Shown one piece after another: positions 1 through 7,575 of a DNA stretch of 32,250 nt. Each line of letters opens with the position of its first letter. Position 1 is the first letter of the stretch. Where the stretch lies: IMG/VR virus record IMGVR_UViG_3300000117_000126, positions 1-32,250 of that record, one strand, 5' to 3'. Made by a program: the position numbers and the translations under genes. The notes beneath the pieces are model-generated. The model was not told the DNA's origin. It saw only the letters and a program-made list of their open reading frames with translations, and did not search any database. This DNA is from a virus.

Positions 1-1
1 C

Positions 2-2038
2 GCAACAATGGCTACTGATGTTTTAACTGCTGCTGTTCGTGAGGGTAAATTAGAAGCTAGTGAATTAGCTGGGTCAATGGGCGGAGTAATACCTATTGCA
101 TCAAATATGGGTGTTGAATTTCATGAAGTTGGTGCTGCTCTTGCTGCTATGTCACGTACAGGTACTAATGCTGCAAATGGTGCTACACAATTAAATGCAA
201 TATTGATGGGTATTCAAAAACCATCAGATGACGCAAAAAAGAAATTATCTCGATTAGGAATTACGTTTGACGATCTTGAAAAATCAGTTGCTGAAGATGG
301 TTTAATGGCTACTCTAGCACAATTAAGAGGTAGTTTAGATGGTACTGGTATAAAAATGAAAGATTTATTTCCAAACATCAGAGCGTTAAAAGGTGTTATG
401 GATTTAACAGGCGCTGGAATGCAAGACAATATTGAAATATTTAATGAATTGTCTAACAGCGCAAATTCAACGGCTAACGCTTTTGCTATTGCAGAAGAAA
501 GCGCTGGTTTTAAATTTCAAAAAGCTACAAATAAAACAAAACAAAGTTTACAGGAATTAGGGGAAATATTGTTAGTTGCAGTTGTGCCGATAGTTGAATC
601 ATTTGGCAGTGTTGCGCAAAAAGTTACAGGTTTTTTAAAAAATTTACCAGGTCCATTACAAAAACTAGTTGCTGGTTTTATGATTTTTGTAGCAGTATTA
701 GGTCCAGCTTTAATTGTTGTTGGTAGTTTAATAAGTGCATTTGGTACTGTAATGAGTATTTTACCAGCTTTAAAAGCTGGTATTATGGCTGTAGGTGTTG
801 CCGTTAAAACAGCATTAGGTCCAATTGGCTTACTTATAACTGCGCTTGGTTTAATTGCAACTGTAATTTATACAAATTGGGATCGTATAAAACCTATATT
901 TATTAATTTGTATAATCAATTTGTTGATTTATATAATGGTAGTGAAGGATTACGAGTTGCAGTGCTTGCTTTAAGGGTAGCTTTTTATACTGCATTTAGA
1001 TTAATCAAAGCACAAATAGAATTAGTAATTGCACCTTTCATGACACTTTGGAATTTAATAAAAGAAGCTGGTAAAGGTTTTAGCGCTGATTTTGGTAGTG
1101 TGTTAAGCGAAGGTTTTGATAACGGTAAAAAAATAATTTCTGACGCTACTTCAGATATTGCTAATTTTGCTGCTGAAGGTTTAAATAATTTAGGTACTAA
1201 ATTAGAGCATAAAGTAATTGAAGAAGTTAATGAAGGATTAGAAAATGCTTCTGCAAATATTAGTGGAAAAACAATTGATGTTCCAGTTAATTTTAATACT
1301 TCAACACAAGGTGGTAGTTTAGGTGCTGGAAATCAACGTGAAACACAATCTTCAGTTTCATCATTAGGCGATTCTAGTCAAGGCATAGCGCCAATTAATA
1401 TAGACACAAAAACACCGCTTGAACAAATATCTAATTTTGGTACTTCTTATTCTGAAAAACAAATGGAATTAATGGGTAAAGCTAGAGAATTTAACGCTGG
1501 TCTGTCAGAAATAGTTACAGGTGGTTTGAATAATATGGCTGTAGGTATTGGTGAAGCATTAGGTGCAGCAATCAGTGGTAGTGGTAATTTAGCAAAAAGT
1601 TTAAGTAGTGTTTTATTAGGTTCATTAGGTCAAATGGCGACACAAATGGGTAAATTAGCAATTCATATAGGTTTAGGTGTAAAAGGTATAAAAAAAGCAT
1701 TAGAATCTTTAAATCCAGCTGTTGCTATTGCCGCTGGTATTGCGCTTGTTGCTTTAGGTAAATTTGCAAGTAGTCAATCACAAAAAATTGCACAACAAAA
1801 ACCAGCAGCTTTTGCAAAAGGTGGTATTGTAAGCGCACCAACTTTAGGTTTAATGGGTGAATATCCTGGTGCGAGAAGCAATCCTGAAGTTATTGCGCCA
1901 TTAGATAAATTAAAAAATATGATAGGTAATACAGGTGGCGCTCAACAAGTACAAGTGGGGGGTTCATTTGAAATAAGAGGTCAAGATTTAGTAGTCGCAC
2001 TTGAACGAGCAAACAGTACACGTAACAGATTAATTTAA
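2..2038 (+). CDS. Tail tape measure protein, 3' part (5' end outside window)
   Basis: The reading frame is open to the left edge (codon phase starts at base 2), so the ATG at 8 is internal and this is the C-terminal 678 residues of a longer protein. It begins inside a TP901-type PhageMin_Tail core (AAVREGKLEASELAGSMG, then SNMGVEFHEVGAALAAMSR). Two hydrophobic, Gly/Ala-rich stretches follow, at about nt 650-880 and 1530-1790, as expected of tape-measure proteins that line the tail tube and may insert in membranes. The C terminus has the common ending FAKGGIVSAPTLGLMGE followed by NPEVIAPLDKL. The protein sets tail length and helps DNA ejection. The stop codon overlaps the next start by one base, so the two genes are co-translated. 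Family identity is secure; total length is unknown. Confidence 0.9.
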   Translation, partial: ATMATDVLTAAVREGKLEASELAGSMGGVIPIASNMGVEFHEVGAALAAMSRTGTNAANGATQLNAILMGIQKPSDDAKKKLSRLGITFDDLEKSVAEDGLMATLAQLRGSLDGTGIKMKDLFPNIRALKGVMDLTGAGMQDNIEIFNELSNSANSTANAFAIAEESAGFKFQKATNKTKQSLQELGEILLVAVVPIVESFGSVAQKVTGFLKNLPGPLQKLVAGFMIFVAVLGPALIVVGSLISAFGTVMSILPALKAGIMAVGVAVKTALGPIGLLITALGLIATVIYTNWDRIKPIFINLYNQFVDLYNGSEGLRVAVLALRVAFYTAFRLIKAQIELVIAPFMTLWNLIKEAGKGFSADFGSVLSEGFDNGKKIISDATSDIANFAAEGLNNLGTKLEHKVIEEVNEGLENASANISGKTIDVPVNFNTSTQGGSLGAGNQRETQSSVSSLGDSSQGIAPINIDTKTPLEQISNFGTSYSEKQMELMGKAREFNAGLSEIVTGGLNNMAVGIGEALGAAISGSGNLAKSLSSVLLGSLGQMATQMGKLAIHIGLGVKGIKKALESLNPAVAIAAGIALVALGKFASSQSQKIAQQKPAAFAKGGIVSAPTLGLMGEYPGARSNPEVIAPLDKLKNMIGNTGGAQQVQVGGSFEIRGQDLVVALERANSTRNRLI

Positions 2039-4059
2039 TGGCATACGGTGTTAAATATAGATTAGAATTTAGTGATGTCTTAACTAAAGGCAAAAAAATT
2101 GAAATTCTTAAAGATGGTTATACAGGAAGTGTCTTGCCAATTGTAGGTCAAGCTGAACCTGTAGTTATTAAATGGAATGCAAATGACGATCCATTTAATT
2201 CGCCAATTATTGGTTCTGTTTGCACATTAAATTTATTTACTACTGATACAGTTACTTATGACGATTTTTATGAGCATGATGAACGAGAGTATCAGGTAAA
2301 AATTTCATATAAAGACAGTTCTAACGTTTATCAAACTTACTGGATTGGTTGGCTTGTTGTTGATAGATTTAAAGAACAATATAAAGCTAATCCAGTAGGA
2401 TTTAGTTTAAGCGCATATGATGGTTTAGGAACTTTAGATAATTTTAGAACACCAATTTCTTCTAGTCCATTTAATGAAGCTACTGGTATATTTAACAGCG
2501 TAAGAATAGCAGACATATTAGATCATCTTGATTTAGGTTTAGATATATATGTTCAAGCAGATTTATTATCGCCTTATTTTGGGACACCAACTTTTCCTAT
2601 CAGAAAAAGAGTAATGTCTGAATCTTTAATAACTAGTGGGCGTAATGAACTAATTAATAAATTTGATTTACCTACTTGTAAAAAACAATTAGAAGCAATT
2701 TTAAAAAATTACAATTGCCGTATATTTCAATCTTATGGACGTTGGTATATTATAGAAAATTCTAATATTTTTGATGCTAATGTTAAGTCATCAATATTTA
2801 CAACAGCACAAATAAATGGTAATAATCCAACTGGTATACAATCAAGCATTACAGCGCAATTAGTTAGTGCTAATGATGAAGTAATACAAACTGACATTTA
2901 CAATTCTTCTGGTGTTTATCAATCAAACAGCAATCAATCTGTTTTGAAAGTTGTTCCTACAAATTTAAAAAATGTAGGTGGTGATTTAGTGAGAGAATAT
3001 ATACAACCGATCAATGAAGCTAGATATAAATTTACAACCACACAAAATAACATATATGAGTTTACTAGAAATATTGGTTTTGAATATGGTACTTATGGTT
3101 GGGTTTTATCTAGTTATGCATCATTAACAACAGACGATTTTGCTCAACAAGGACGCAAAGCAATTAAATTTGTTAACGCTCCAACTAGTGGTGAAACATT
3201 AGTGTTTAATTCAGATTATGCTGGACAAACTGCAAAATCTTGGAATCCATATAATACTGGCACAACTGCTCAATTTGGAGTATTTGCAGAAAAAAATGAA
3301 AATAGTGTTTCATCATTTACAGTACAAGTTAGAATTGTGGTAAGTGCGCCACCAAACTTTCATTATTGGGACGATGATAATAGCACTTGGACTACAACAC
3401 AAACAACAATAACAAGAACAATTGAAGTTTTTAACAATTGGCAAACAATATCAATACCATTTACTGGTACTGGTTATCCTACAAACTTAACTAATGAACA
3501 AATTGGTGTGCAAGTTTTAAATTGTACTTATTCAGGTACAGGTATACAAGAAATTTATTTTGACAATGTAGGTGTTATTGGTAATTATTTTAAACCATCT
3601 GGTCTTCCCTCTGCGCCAAACGATAATAGACAGTTGCCGAGTTCATATATAGAATTTGCAAAAAGAACTTCTGCAACAAATGTTTACAGTGACGAAAAAA
3701 TTATAACAGGTACATATTATTTTGCCACTGGTAATGGTGTTGGAACAACTTATGGTTATAGAAGAACAAGAGATAATAATTTTAAACCTATGTTCCATAG
3801 ACATTTACAAAACATTATGAATGATTATAGAGAGTTTTTAGTAAGATATGAAGGGACATTTAGAAATATGGAAAACGACCCTGTAAGCATGCATAATAGA
3901 ATATGGTTTAATTTTGGTACTTCTATTGCACAAGACCCACAGAGTTGTTATATAGATGGACTAACATATAATGTAAAATCAGCAAACGCAAAAGTGATAG
4001 CACACTTACCAAATGATGATGATGATATAAGCTGTGATTTTAGAATAACAAGTGAATAA
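2038..4059 (+). CDS. Large tail-tip/baseplate-like protein with a carbohydrate-binding-like insert
   Basis: A 673-residue protein directly after the tape measure (ATG overlaps the tape-measure stop by 1 base), the usual place for a distal-tail or tail-tip protein. The N-terminal ~130 residues (YRLEFSDVLTKGKKIEIL, then YWIGWLVVDRFKEQYKANP) match what I recall of tail proteins in Bacteroidota siphophages. Residues ~340-520 look like a separate beta-sandwich: it starts with NIGFEYGTYGW and ends NCTYSGTGIQEIYFDNVGV, a pattern typical of CBM-like jellyrolls. The C-terminal ~130 residues return to a tail-like fold (FKPMFHRHLQNIMNDYREFL). A terminator follows at 4088-4120, so this closes the tail operon. 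Role in the tail tip is inferred from position; sugar binding by the insert is a guess from fold-like patterns. Confidence 0.6.
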   Translation: MAYGVKYRLEFSDVLTKGKKIEILKDGYTGSVLPIVGQAEPVVIKWNANDDPFNSPIIGSVCTLNLFTTDTVTYDDFYEHDEREYQVKISYKDSSNVYQTYWIGWLVVDRFKEQYKANPVGFSLSAYDGLGTLDNFRTPISSSPFNEATGIFNSVRIADILDHLDLGLDIYVQADLLSPYFGTPTFPIRKRVMSESLITSGRNELINKFDLPTCKKQLEAILKNYNCRIFQSYGRWYIIENSNIFDANVKSSIFTTAQINGNNPTGIQSSITAQLVSANDEVIQTDIYNSSGVYQSNSNQSVLKVVPTNLKNVGGDLVREYIQPINEARYKFTTTQNNIYEFTRNIGFEYGTYGWVLSSYASLTTDDFAQQGRKAIKFVNAPTSGETLVFNSDYAGQTAKSWNPYNTGTTAQFGVFAEKNENSVSSFTVQVRIVVSAPPNFHYWDDDNSTWTTTQTTITRTIEVFNNWQTISIPFTGTGYPTNLTNEQIGVQVLNCTYSGTGIQEIYFDNVGVIGNYFKPSGLPSAPNDNRQLPSSYIEFAKRTSATNVYSDEKIITGTYYFATGNGVGTTYGYRRTRDNNFKPMFHRHLQNIMNDYREFLVRYEGTFRNMENDPVSMHNRIWFNFGTSIAQDPQSCYIDGLTYNVKSANAKVIAHLPNDDDDISCDFRITSE

Positions 4060-4087
4060 AACCTTGCTTTCCTTTTCTGTTTGCGAG

Positions 4088-4120
4088 CCGTCATGACTTT
4101 ATAGTTGTGGCGGTTTTTTT
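4088..4120 (+). terminator. Rho-independent terminator ending the tail operon
   Basis: CCGTCATGACT and AGTTGTGGCGG can pair over 11 bp (several G-U wobbles) around a TTAT loop, followed by a run of Ts. It lies 28 bases after the tail-tip gene stop and before the early region. Confidence 0.75.
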
Positions 4121-4151
4121 ATATATTTTAAAATATTTTTTTTGTTTTATT

Positions 4152-4175
4152 GAAAATATTTTTTAATCTTTGTCA
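4152..4175 (+). promoter_or_regulatory. Candidate early promoter region
   Basis: GAAAATATTTTTTAATC at 4152-4168 is almost identical to elements at 10651 and 17464. It runs into AATCTTTG, which resembles but does not exactly match the Bacteroidota -7 box TAnnTTTG. It sits between the tail terminator and the first early gene, where an early promoter is needed. Confidence 0.4.
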
Positions 4176-4194
4176 GTGAATTAATAAAAATGAC

Positions 4195-4425
4195 ATGTAT
4201 ATAGAAAAAGCATTTAAAGACGATTTAAAACGTCTACGATTAAGGCGTTATGATGTGTGCGAAATACTTGAATGCACAATGCCTACATTAAAATCAAGAA
4301 TTTATAAACCAGAAACTTTTACAGTAAATGAAATGATACTGTTAAGAGATAATGGTTTTGATCAATTAATTAATAACATTTTAAAATATATAAATGAAAA
4401 TGAAAACAATAAATATTCATGGTAA
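4195..4425 (+). CDS. Small HTH-like protein, first gene of the early operon
   Basis: A 76-residue protein. The central part (YDVCEILECTMPTLKSRIY, then TFTVNEMILLRDNGF) reads like a short helix-turn-helix of the Cro/XRE kind: a helix, a turn around ECT, a recognition-like helix, then a third helix. It has no effector domain. As the first gene after the early promoter it could be a regulator of its own operon, but nothing in the sequence proves DNA binding. Its end overlaps the next gene by 32 bases. The ATG at 4195 follows an A-rich leader; an ATG at 4190 is in another frame. Function is uncertain. Confidence 0.5.
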   Translation: MYIEKAFKDDLKRLRLRRYDVCEILECTMPTLKSRIYKPETFTVNEMILLRDNGFDQLINNILKYINENENNKYSW

Positions 4426-4873
4426 AAATTACGTTGAAGTTCATGAGCGTGTTAAATTTTTTAGAGAAAATTTTAAAGACCATTCATTAACTACTGAAGT
4501 AATTGAAAAAACCGAAAACACAATCATGATGCAAGCCATTGTAAAAAATAAAGATGGTTTTGTTTTAGCTACTGGAACTGCTGAAGAAATAAAAGATAGC
4601 AGCAAGGTAAATAAAACATCACATGTTGAGAATTGTGAAACCTCTGCATGGGGTCGAGCATTAGCAAATCTTGGTATCGGTTTAGATACTAGTATTGCAA
4701 GCGCTGATGAAATAAATAGCGCTATTGCTAAACAAGATGACAGGAAATGGCTTACTGAAAGTCAATTTCATGCAACCTTGAAAGGCACAAAAAAGAAAGC
4801 AGAAAACGTTCTAAATGCTTTTAGAATGAAAACTGAATATAAAAATCAAATAAAATCAAAATTTAAAATTTAA
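4394..4873 (+). CDS. Putative single-strand annealing (recombination) protein
   Basis: A 159-residue protein with the stretch VNKTSHVENCETSAWGRAL at residues 72-90, followed by ANLGIGLDTSIASADEI. The ENCETSAxGRALAxLGIG signature is shared by phage proteins I recall as ERF/Sak3-like annealing proteins, which pair complementary single strands during recombination-dependent replication. The N-terminal half (VKFFRENFKDHSLTTEV) belongs to the same family pattern; the C-terminal ~45 residues are basic. The next gene encodes an SSB-like protein, and a RecE-type exonuclease follows within 1 kb, the usual partners of an annealing protein. A start at 4400 (two codons in) is equally possible. The family call rests on the motif and context, so it is moderate. 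Confidence 0.55.
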   Translation: MKMKTINIHGKNYVEVHERVKFFRENFKDHSLTTEVIEKTENTIMMQAIVKNKDGFVLATGTAEEIKDSSKVNKTSHVENCETSAWGRALANLGIGLDTSIASADEINSAIAKQDDRKWLTESQFHATLKGTKKKAENVLNAFRMKTEYKNQIKSKFKI

Positions 4874-4876
4874 ATT

Positions 4877-5164
4877 ATGGCAGAAAACAAATCAATTTAT
4901 GTAGATGGTGTAAGGTTTTTTAAACCTAATGACAATGCACCAGAGAACCTAGTTGCTAATGTAATTATTACACCAAAGCTATTAGGCGAATCATTACGTC
5001 AAAAAGGAATTGAAAACGCAAAAGGCGAGTATCAAGGCAATGAGCAATATAGAGCAACACTTTGGAAAAATAGTGACGGTTCTTGCAGCATGAGTTTTAA
5101 TACTTACAAAGCCGACAGCAAGGTTCAGCAAACAGAAGAAAATGGTGACGATTTACCATTTTAG
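4877..5164 (+). CDS. Short SSB-like single-stranded-DNA-binding protein
   Basis: A 95-residue protein ending in an acidic tail, EENGDDLPF, which closely resembles the SSB C-terminal tip (DDIPF) that recruits replication and repair partners. The body (SIYVDGVRFFKPNDNAPEN, later QYRATLWKNSDGSCSMSFN) is beta-rich with aromatic residues, as an OB fold would be, but is shorter than cellular SSBs. It starts 3 bases after the annealing-protein stop and a strong terminator follows 11 bases downstream, so the two probably work together on single-stranded DNA. The tip is direct evidence; the OB fold itself is inferred. Confidence 0.6.
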   Translation: MAENKSIYVDGVRFFKPNDNAPENLVANVIITPKLLGESLRQKGIENAKGEYQGNEQYRATLWKNSDGSCSMSFNTYKADSKVQQTEENGDDLPF

Positions 5165-5175
5165 TTTTTAATCAG

Positions 5176-5200
5176 GGGTGGCTTAATTGCCACCCTTTTT
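5176..5200 (+). terminator. Rho-independent terminator after the SSB-like gene
   Basis: A perfect 7-bp stem, GGGTGGC and GCCACCC, around the loop TTAATT, followed by five Ts. No clear promoter is seen before the next gene at 5213, so it may only reduce read-through into the replication genes. Confidence 0.85.
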
Positions 5201-5212
5201 AATTAAATAATT

Positions 5213-5722
5213 ATGAAAATAGAAAATTTAAAACCTGGTGATTTAGTAAAATATATTGGCGGTAGTAATAGTAAATATTTAATAAAGGGTAAATATTATG
5301 AATTTAAAGAATATCTTAAAACTCGTGGTAGGAAAAATTATGATAAAATATGGGTTAGAGATGAAAGAGGAAAATTTTCCTATAAATCTAGGACATTCTT
5401 TAAAATAGATGTTCCTGATAATTTTTTTAAAGAATTAAAACTCAACGTAATGTTTCCAAAAACAAAAGTAAAAACACCAAAATATTATAACGGTTTAAAT
5501 AATTATACTGCAAAAGAAGTGGTTGACAATTTTAATTTAAACTATCATTTAGGGACTGCATGTACTTATATATTAAGAGCTTATAAAAAACATGATACTC
5601 CAAATGAAGACATTCAAAAAGCTATTGACCATTTAACATTTGAATTAGAGAGAATCACATATATTGAGCAATATAATAGAAATCGAGATTTAAAAGATCA
5701 TATAATATCTGGAACAGAATGA
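5213..5722 (+). CDS. SH3-like plus DUF3310 protein
   Basis: A 169-residue protein in two parts. Residues 1-70 start ENLKPGDLVKYIGG and resemble a small SH3/KOW-like barrel of the kind that begins with 'pGDlVky'. Residues ~88-150 match the DUF3310 (SaV-like) pattern: YYNGLNNYTAKEVVDNFNLN, LGTACTYILRAYKKHDT, then DIQKAIDHLTFEL, a helical module widespread in phage nucleotide and replication gene clusters. Its biochemical role is not established. It lies between the recombination genes and the RecE-like nuclease, and its stop overlaps the start of the 40-residue gene that follows. Confidence 0.6.
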   Translation: MKIENLKPGDLVKYIGGSNSKYLIKGKYYEFKEYLKTRGRKNYDKIWVRDERGKFSYKSRTFFKIDVPDNFFKELKLNVMFPKTKVKTPKYYNGLNNYTAKEVVDNFNLNYHLGTACTYILRAYKKHDTPNEDIQKAIDHLTFELERITYIEQYNRNRDLKDHIISGTE

Positions 5723-5841
5723 GAACAAATTATTCACATCAAACAAAAGACACTTTGTTGCTAGAATATACATATAGAATCAAAGCATTACAAAACGAAA
5801 TAAAAAAATTAAAAAATGAAAACAGCAAAAGACAGCAATGA
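5719..5841 (+). CDS. Small coiled-coil-like protein (40 aa)
   Basis: ATG overlaps the stop of the DUF3310 gene (ATGA), and its 3' end overlaps the next gene by 26 bases. The 40 residues contain a heptad-like basic helix (YRIKALQNEIKKLKNENSK). The tight start/stop coupling supports a real gene; without it a reader would see only an unexplained ~90-base gap. Function unknown. Confidence 0.5.
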   Translation: MRTNYSHQTKDTLLLEYTYRIKALQNEIKKLKNENSKRQQ

Positions 5842-6571
5842 AAAATATCATTCAAGTCCAGGCATAAGCGCTTCTGGACTTAAAACAATTTATAAAAAAT
5901 CTGTTTATCATTATTTAAACAGAAAACCATTTGAATCTAAATCAATGGCATTTGGAACAGCTGTACATACAGCACTTTTAGAGCCAGATAATTTTAATAA
6001 AGAGTATTATGTTTTGCATAATATAGATAGACGTACTAAAGCTGGTAAAGAACAATTTGCAGCTGCCGAAAAATTAGCTAAAAATAAAATTATGTTGCCA
6101 GGTCAAGACAAAGAACGTATTGACGCTATAAATAAAAATTTCAAAAAATCTACGTTAGCGCAATATTATTCTAAAGGACAAATAGAACTTTCACATTATG
6201 GTGAATATCAAGGTGCTAATGTTAGAATTAGACCAGATGTTTTAAATAGACATAAAGATTTTATTGCTGATGTTAAAACTTGTCAAGACAATTCACCTAA
6301 AGCATTTAAGAATGATGTTTATAAATATTCTTATCATTTACAAGCAGCATTTTATATGGACATGTTAGAAATAAATCATTTTAGATTTATAACTGTACAA
6401 TCAACTCATCCATTTACTGTTGAGGTTTATGCTTTAAGCGAAGAAATGATAGAACAAGGGCGTTTAGCTTGGAAGCAAGCATTTGCAGATTATCAAATGT
6501 ATTTAGAAACTGGTGTAATACCAAGTTATAATTGGTATCAATACGCTAATGATGGTAGTTATTTATTATGA
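5816..6571 (+). CDS. RecE/exonuclease VIII-type PD-(D/E)XK nuclease (DUF3799-like)
   Basis: A 251-residue protein with the exonuclease VIII/DUF3799 pattern. Residues 12-30 are HSSPGISASGLKTIYKKS and residues 44-60 are MAFGTAVHTALLEPDNF with His51. The nuclease core is RIRPDVL (Asp141), FIADVKTC (Asp152 and Lys154) and LQAAFY (Gln176 to Tyr180), the RecB-like order of H, D, DxK, QxxxY. These enzymes resect 5' ends of double-stranded DNA to make substrates for annealing proteins, and both an annealing candidate and an SSB-like protein lie just upstream. Length is near that of the stand-alone family domain. The stop codon overlaps the next start. Confidence 0.8.
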   Translation: MKTAKDSNEKYHSSPGISASGLKTIYKKSVYHYLNRKPFESKSMAFGTAVHTALLEPDNFNKEYYVLHNIDRRTKAGKEQFAAAEKLAKNKIMLPGQDKERIDAINKNFKKSTLAQYYSKGQIELSHYGEYQGANVRIRPDVLNRHKDFIADVKTCQDNSPKAFKNDVYKYSYHLQAAFYMDMLEINHFRFITVQSTHPFTVEVYALSEEMIEQGRLAWKQAFADYQMYLETGVIPSYNWYQYANDGSYLL

Positions 6572-6942
6572 AAAAAGTAAGAGCAATTATAGAAAAGTTT
6601 TACGGAATAGATATTTCTGTTAAATGTAGGAAAAGGACATACGTTTATCCAAGATATATTTATTATTATATATGTTATAATGATTTAAAAATGACATATT
6701 ATGCAATAGCTAAATCATTAGATAAAAATCATGCATCAGTATTGTATGGCGTTAAAGAATTACCATACATTATGAAATATGATAAAAAAATAAGTCAAGA
6801 TTATCAGTTTATAAGAATTTTAACACAACAAAAGCATAGCAAAATGGGAATTTCACTAAAAGATTTAGTCAAAAAATATAATGAGTTATTGTTAAAATTT
6901 GGAAAATTAGAAGCTGCATATAAAAAATTAATGGAAAAATAA
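6568..6942 (+). CDS. Stand-alone DnaA domain IV-like DNA-binding protein
   Basis: A 124-residue protein. Residues 4-65 resemble the C-terminal, DnaA-box-binding domain of DnaA: IIEKFYGIDI, then RKRTYVYPRYIYYYICYNDL, then AIAKSLDKNHASVLYGVKEL, which matches the 'R..pR.i..yl' helix and the 'lg..HaTVlya..ki' recognition signature. DnaA's AAA+ ATPase is absent, so it would bind DNA but not assemble an ATP-driven filament by itself. The C-terminal ~30 residues form a coiled-coil-like helix (DLVKKYNELLLKFGKLEAAY). It overlaps the RecE-like gene by 4 bases and lies about 1 kb upstream of the candidate origin. It could mark phage origin sites or compete with host DnaA; both are inferences. Confidence 0.6.
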   Translation: MKKVRAIIEKFYGIDISVKCRKRTYVYPRYIYYYICYNDLKMTYYAIAKSLDKNHASVLYGVKELPYIMKYDKKISQDYQFIRILTQQKHSKMGISLKDLVKKYNELLLKFGKLEAAYKKLMEK

Positions 6943-6962
6943 ATTAACTTTAAAAATAAATT

Positions 6963-7340
6963 TTGAAAACTAACCCATTTTTTAAATATCTAACCAAAGA
7001 AGATAAATTACAACATAGGGTTATTTCATATCTACAATATCAGCACCCAACTTTATTATTTGCACACGTTCCTAATGAGGGTAAAAGAACTGTGTTTGAA
7101 CGATATAAATTTAAATATTTAGGTGGTAAAGCTGGTATTCCTGATTTATTAATATTTAAAACAAATAAAAATTATAGTGGACTTGCAATTGAATTAAAAG
7201 TTGGTTATAATAAACCGACAGCAATGCAAAAGGATTGGTTAAAAAAACTTAATAATAATAATTGGCTGGCTATTTGGCTAAATGACTATGACAAATGCAT
7301 ACAGACAATAGAAAAATATTTAAATAATGAGCAAATATAG
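6963..7340 (+). CDS. VRR-NUC domain nuclease
   Basis: A 125-residue protein covering a minimal VRR-NUC (PD-(D/E)XK) domain. It has QHRVISYLQYQ at the N terminus, VPNEGKRT, then GIPDLLIF with Asp61, AIELKVG with Glu77 and Lys79, and KPTAMQKDWLKKL with the conserved Thr/Gln. Family members are structure-specific nucleases, some resolving Holliday junctions, so a role in resolving phage DNA junctions or flaps is plausible. It uses TTG as its start codon; no in-frame ATG occurs before the conserved part. The 3' end overlaps the following gene by 14 bases. Confidence 0.8.
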   Translation: MKTNPFFKYLTKEDKLQHRVISYLQYQHPTLLFAHVPNEGKRTVFERYKFKYLGGKAGIPDLLIFKTNKNYSGLAIELKVGYNKPTAMQKDWLKKLNNNNWLAIWLNDYDKCIQTIEKYLNNEQI

Positions 7341-7575
7341 TTACGTTTACTTTGACCCAAATAATCAAAAAGTTCGCTGGACACAAAGCATTTCAGAAGA
7401 TGTGATCATTAATTATGAGTACGTTGGTAAAATGACTAGAGTAGAATTTGATTTGTTAGTTGAAGTGTTATGGGAAGTGTTTGAAGATAAAGACATTCCA
7501 TTAAAAGATTTTTTAAAATATTACAATGACATAAGAGTTTTTTGTGATAAATTAAAAGTCATATTAGATAGATAA
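7327..7575 (+). CDS. Hypothetical protein (82 aa)
   Basis: I do not recognise this 82-residue protein. The N-terminal part is beta-like and aromatic (YSYVYFDPNNQKVRWTQS); the rest is helical and acidic (VEFDLLVEVLWEVFEDKDIP). It is soluble, has no cysteines arranged for metal binding, and has no signal peptide. It overlaps the VRR-NUC gene by 14 bases and the replication initiator begins immediately after its stop, so it is embedded in the replication operon and probably serves DNA metabolism. Confidence 0.6.
   Translation: MSKYSYVYFDPNNQKVRWTQSISEDVIINYEYVGKMTRVEFDLLVEVLWEVFEDKDIPLKDFLKYYNDIRVFCDKLKVILDR

Noticed and set aside
6640-6660. TTTATCCAAG as a possible DnaA box near the DnaA-like gene
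   Set aside because: It differs from TTATCCACA at the last two positions, is a single copy, and is within a coding region.
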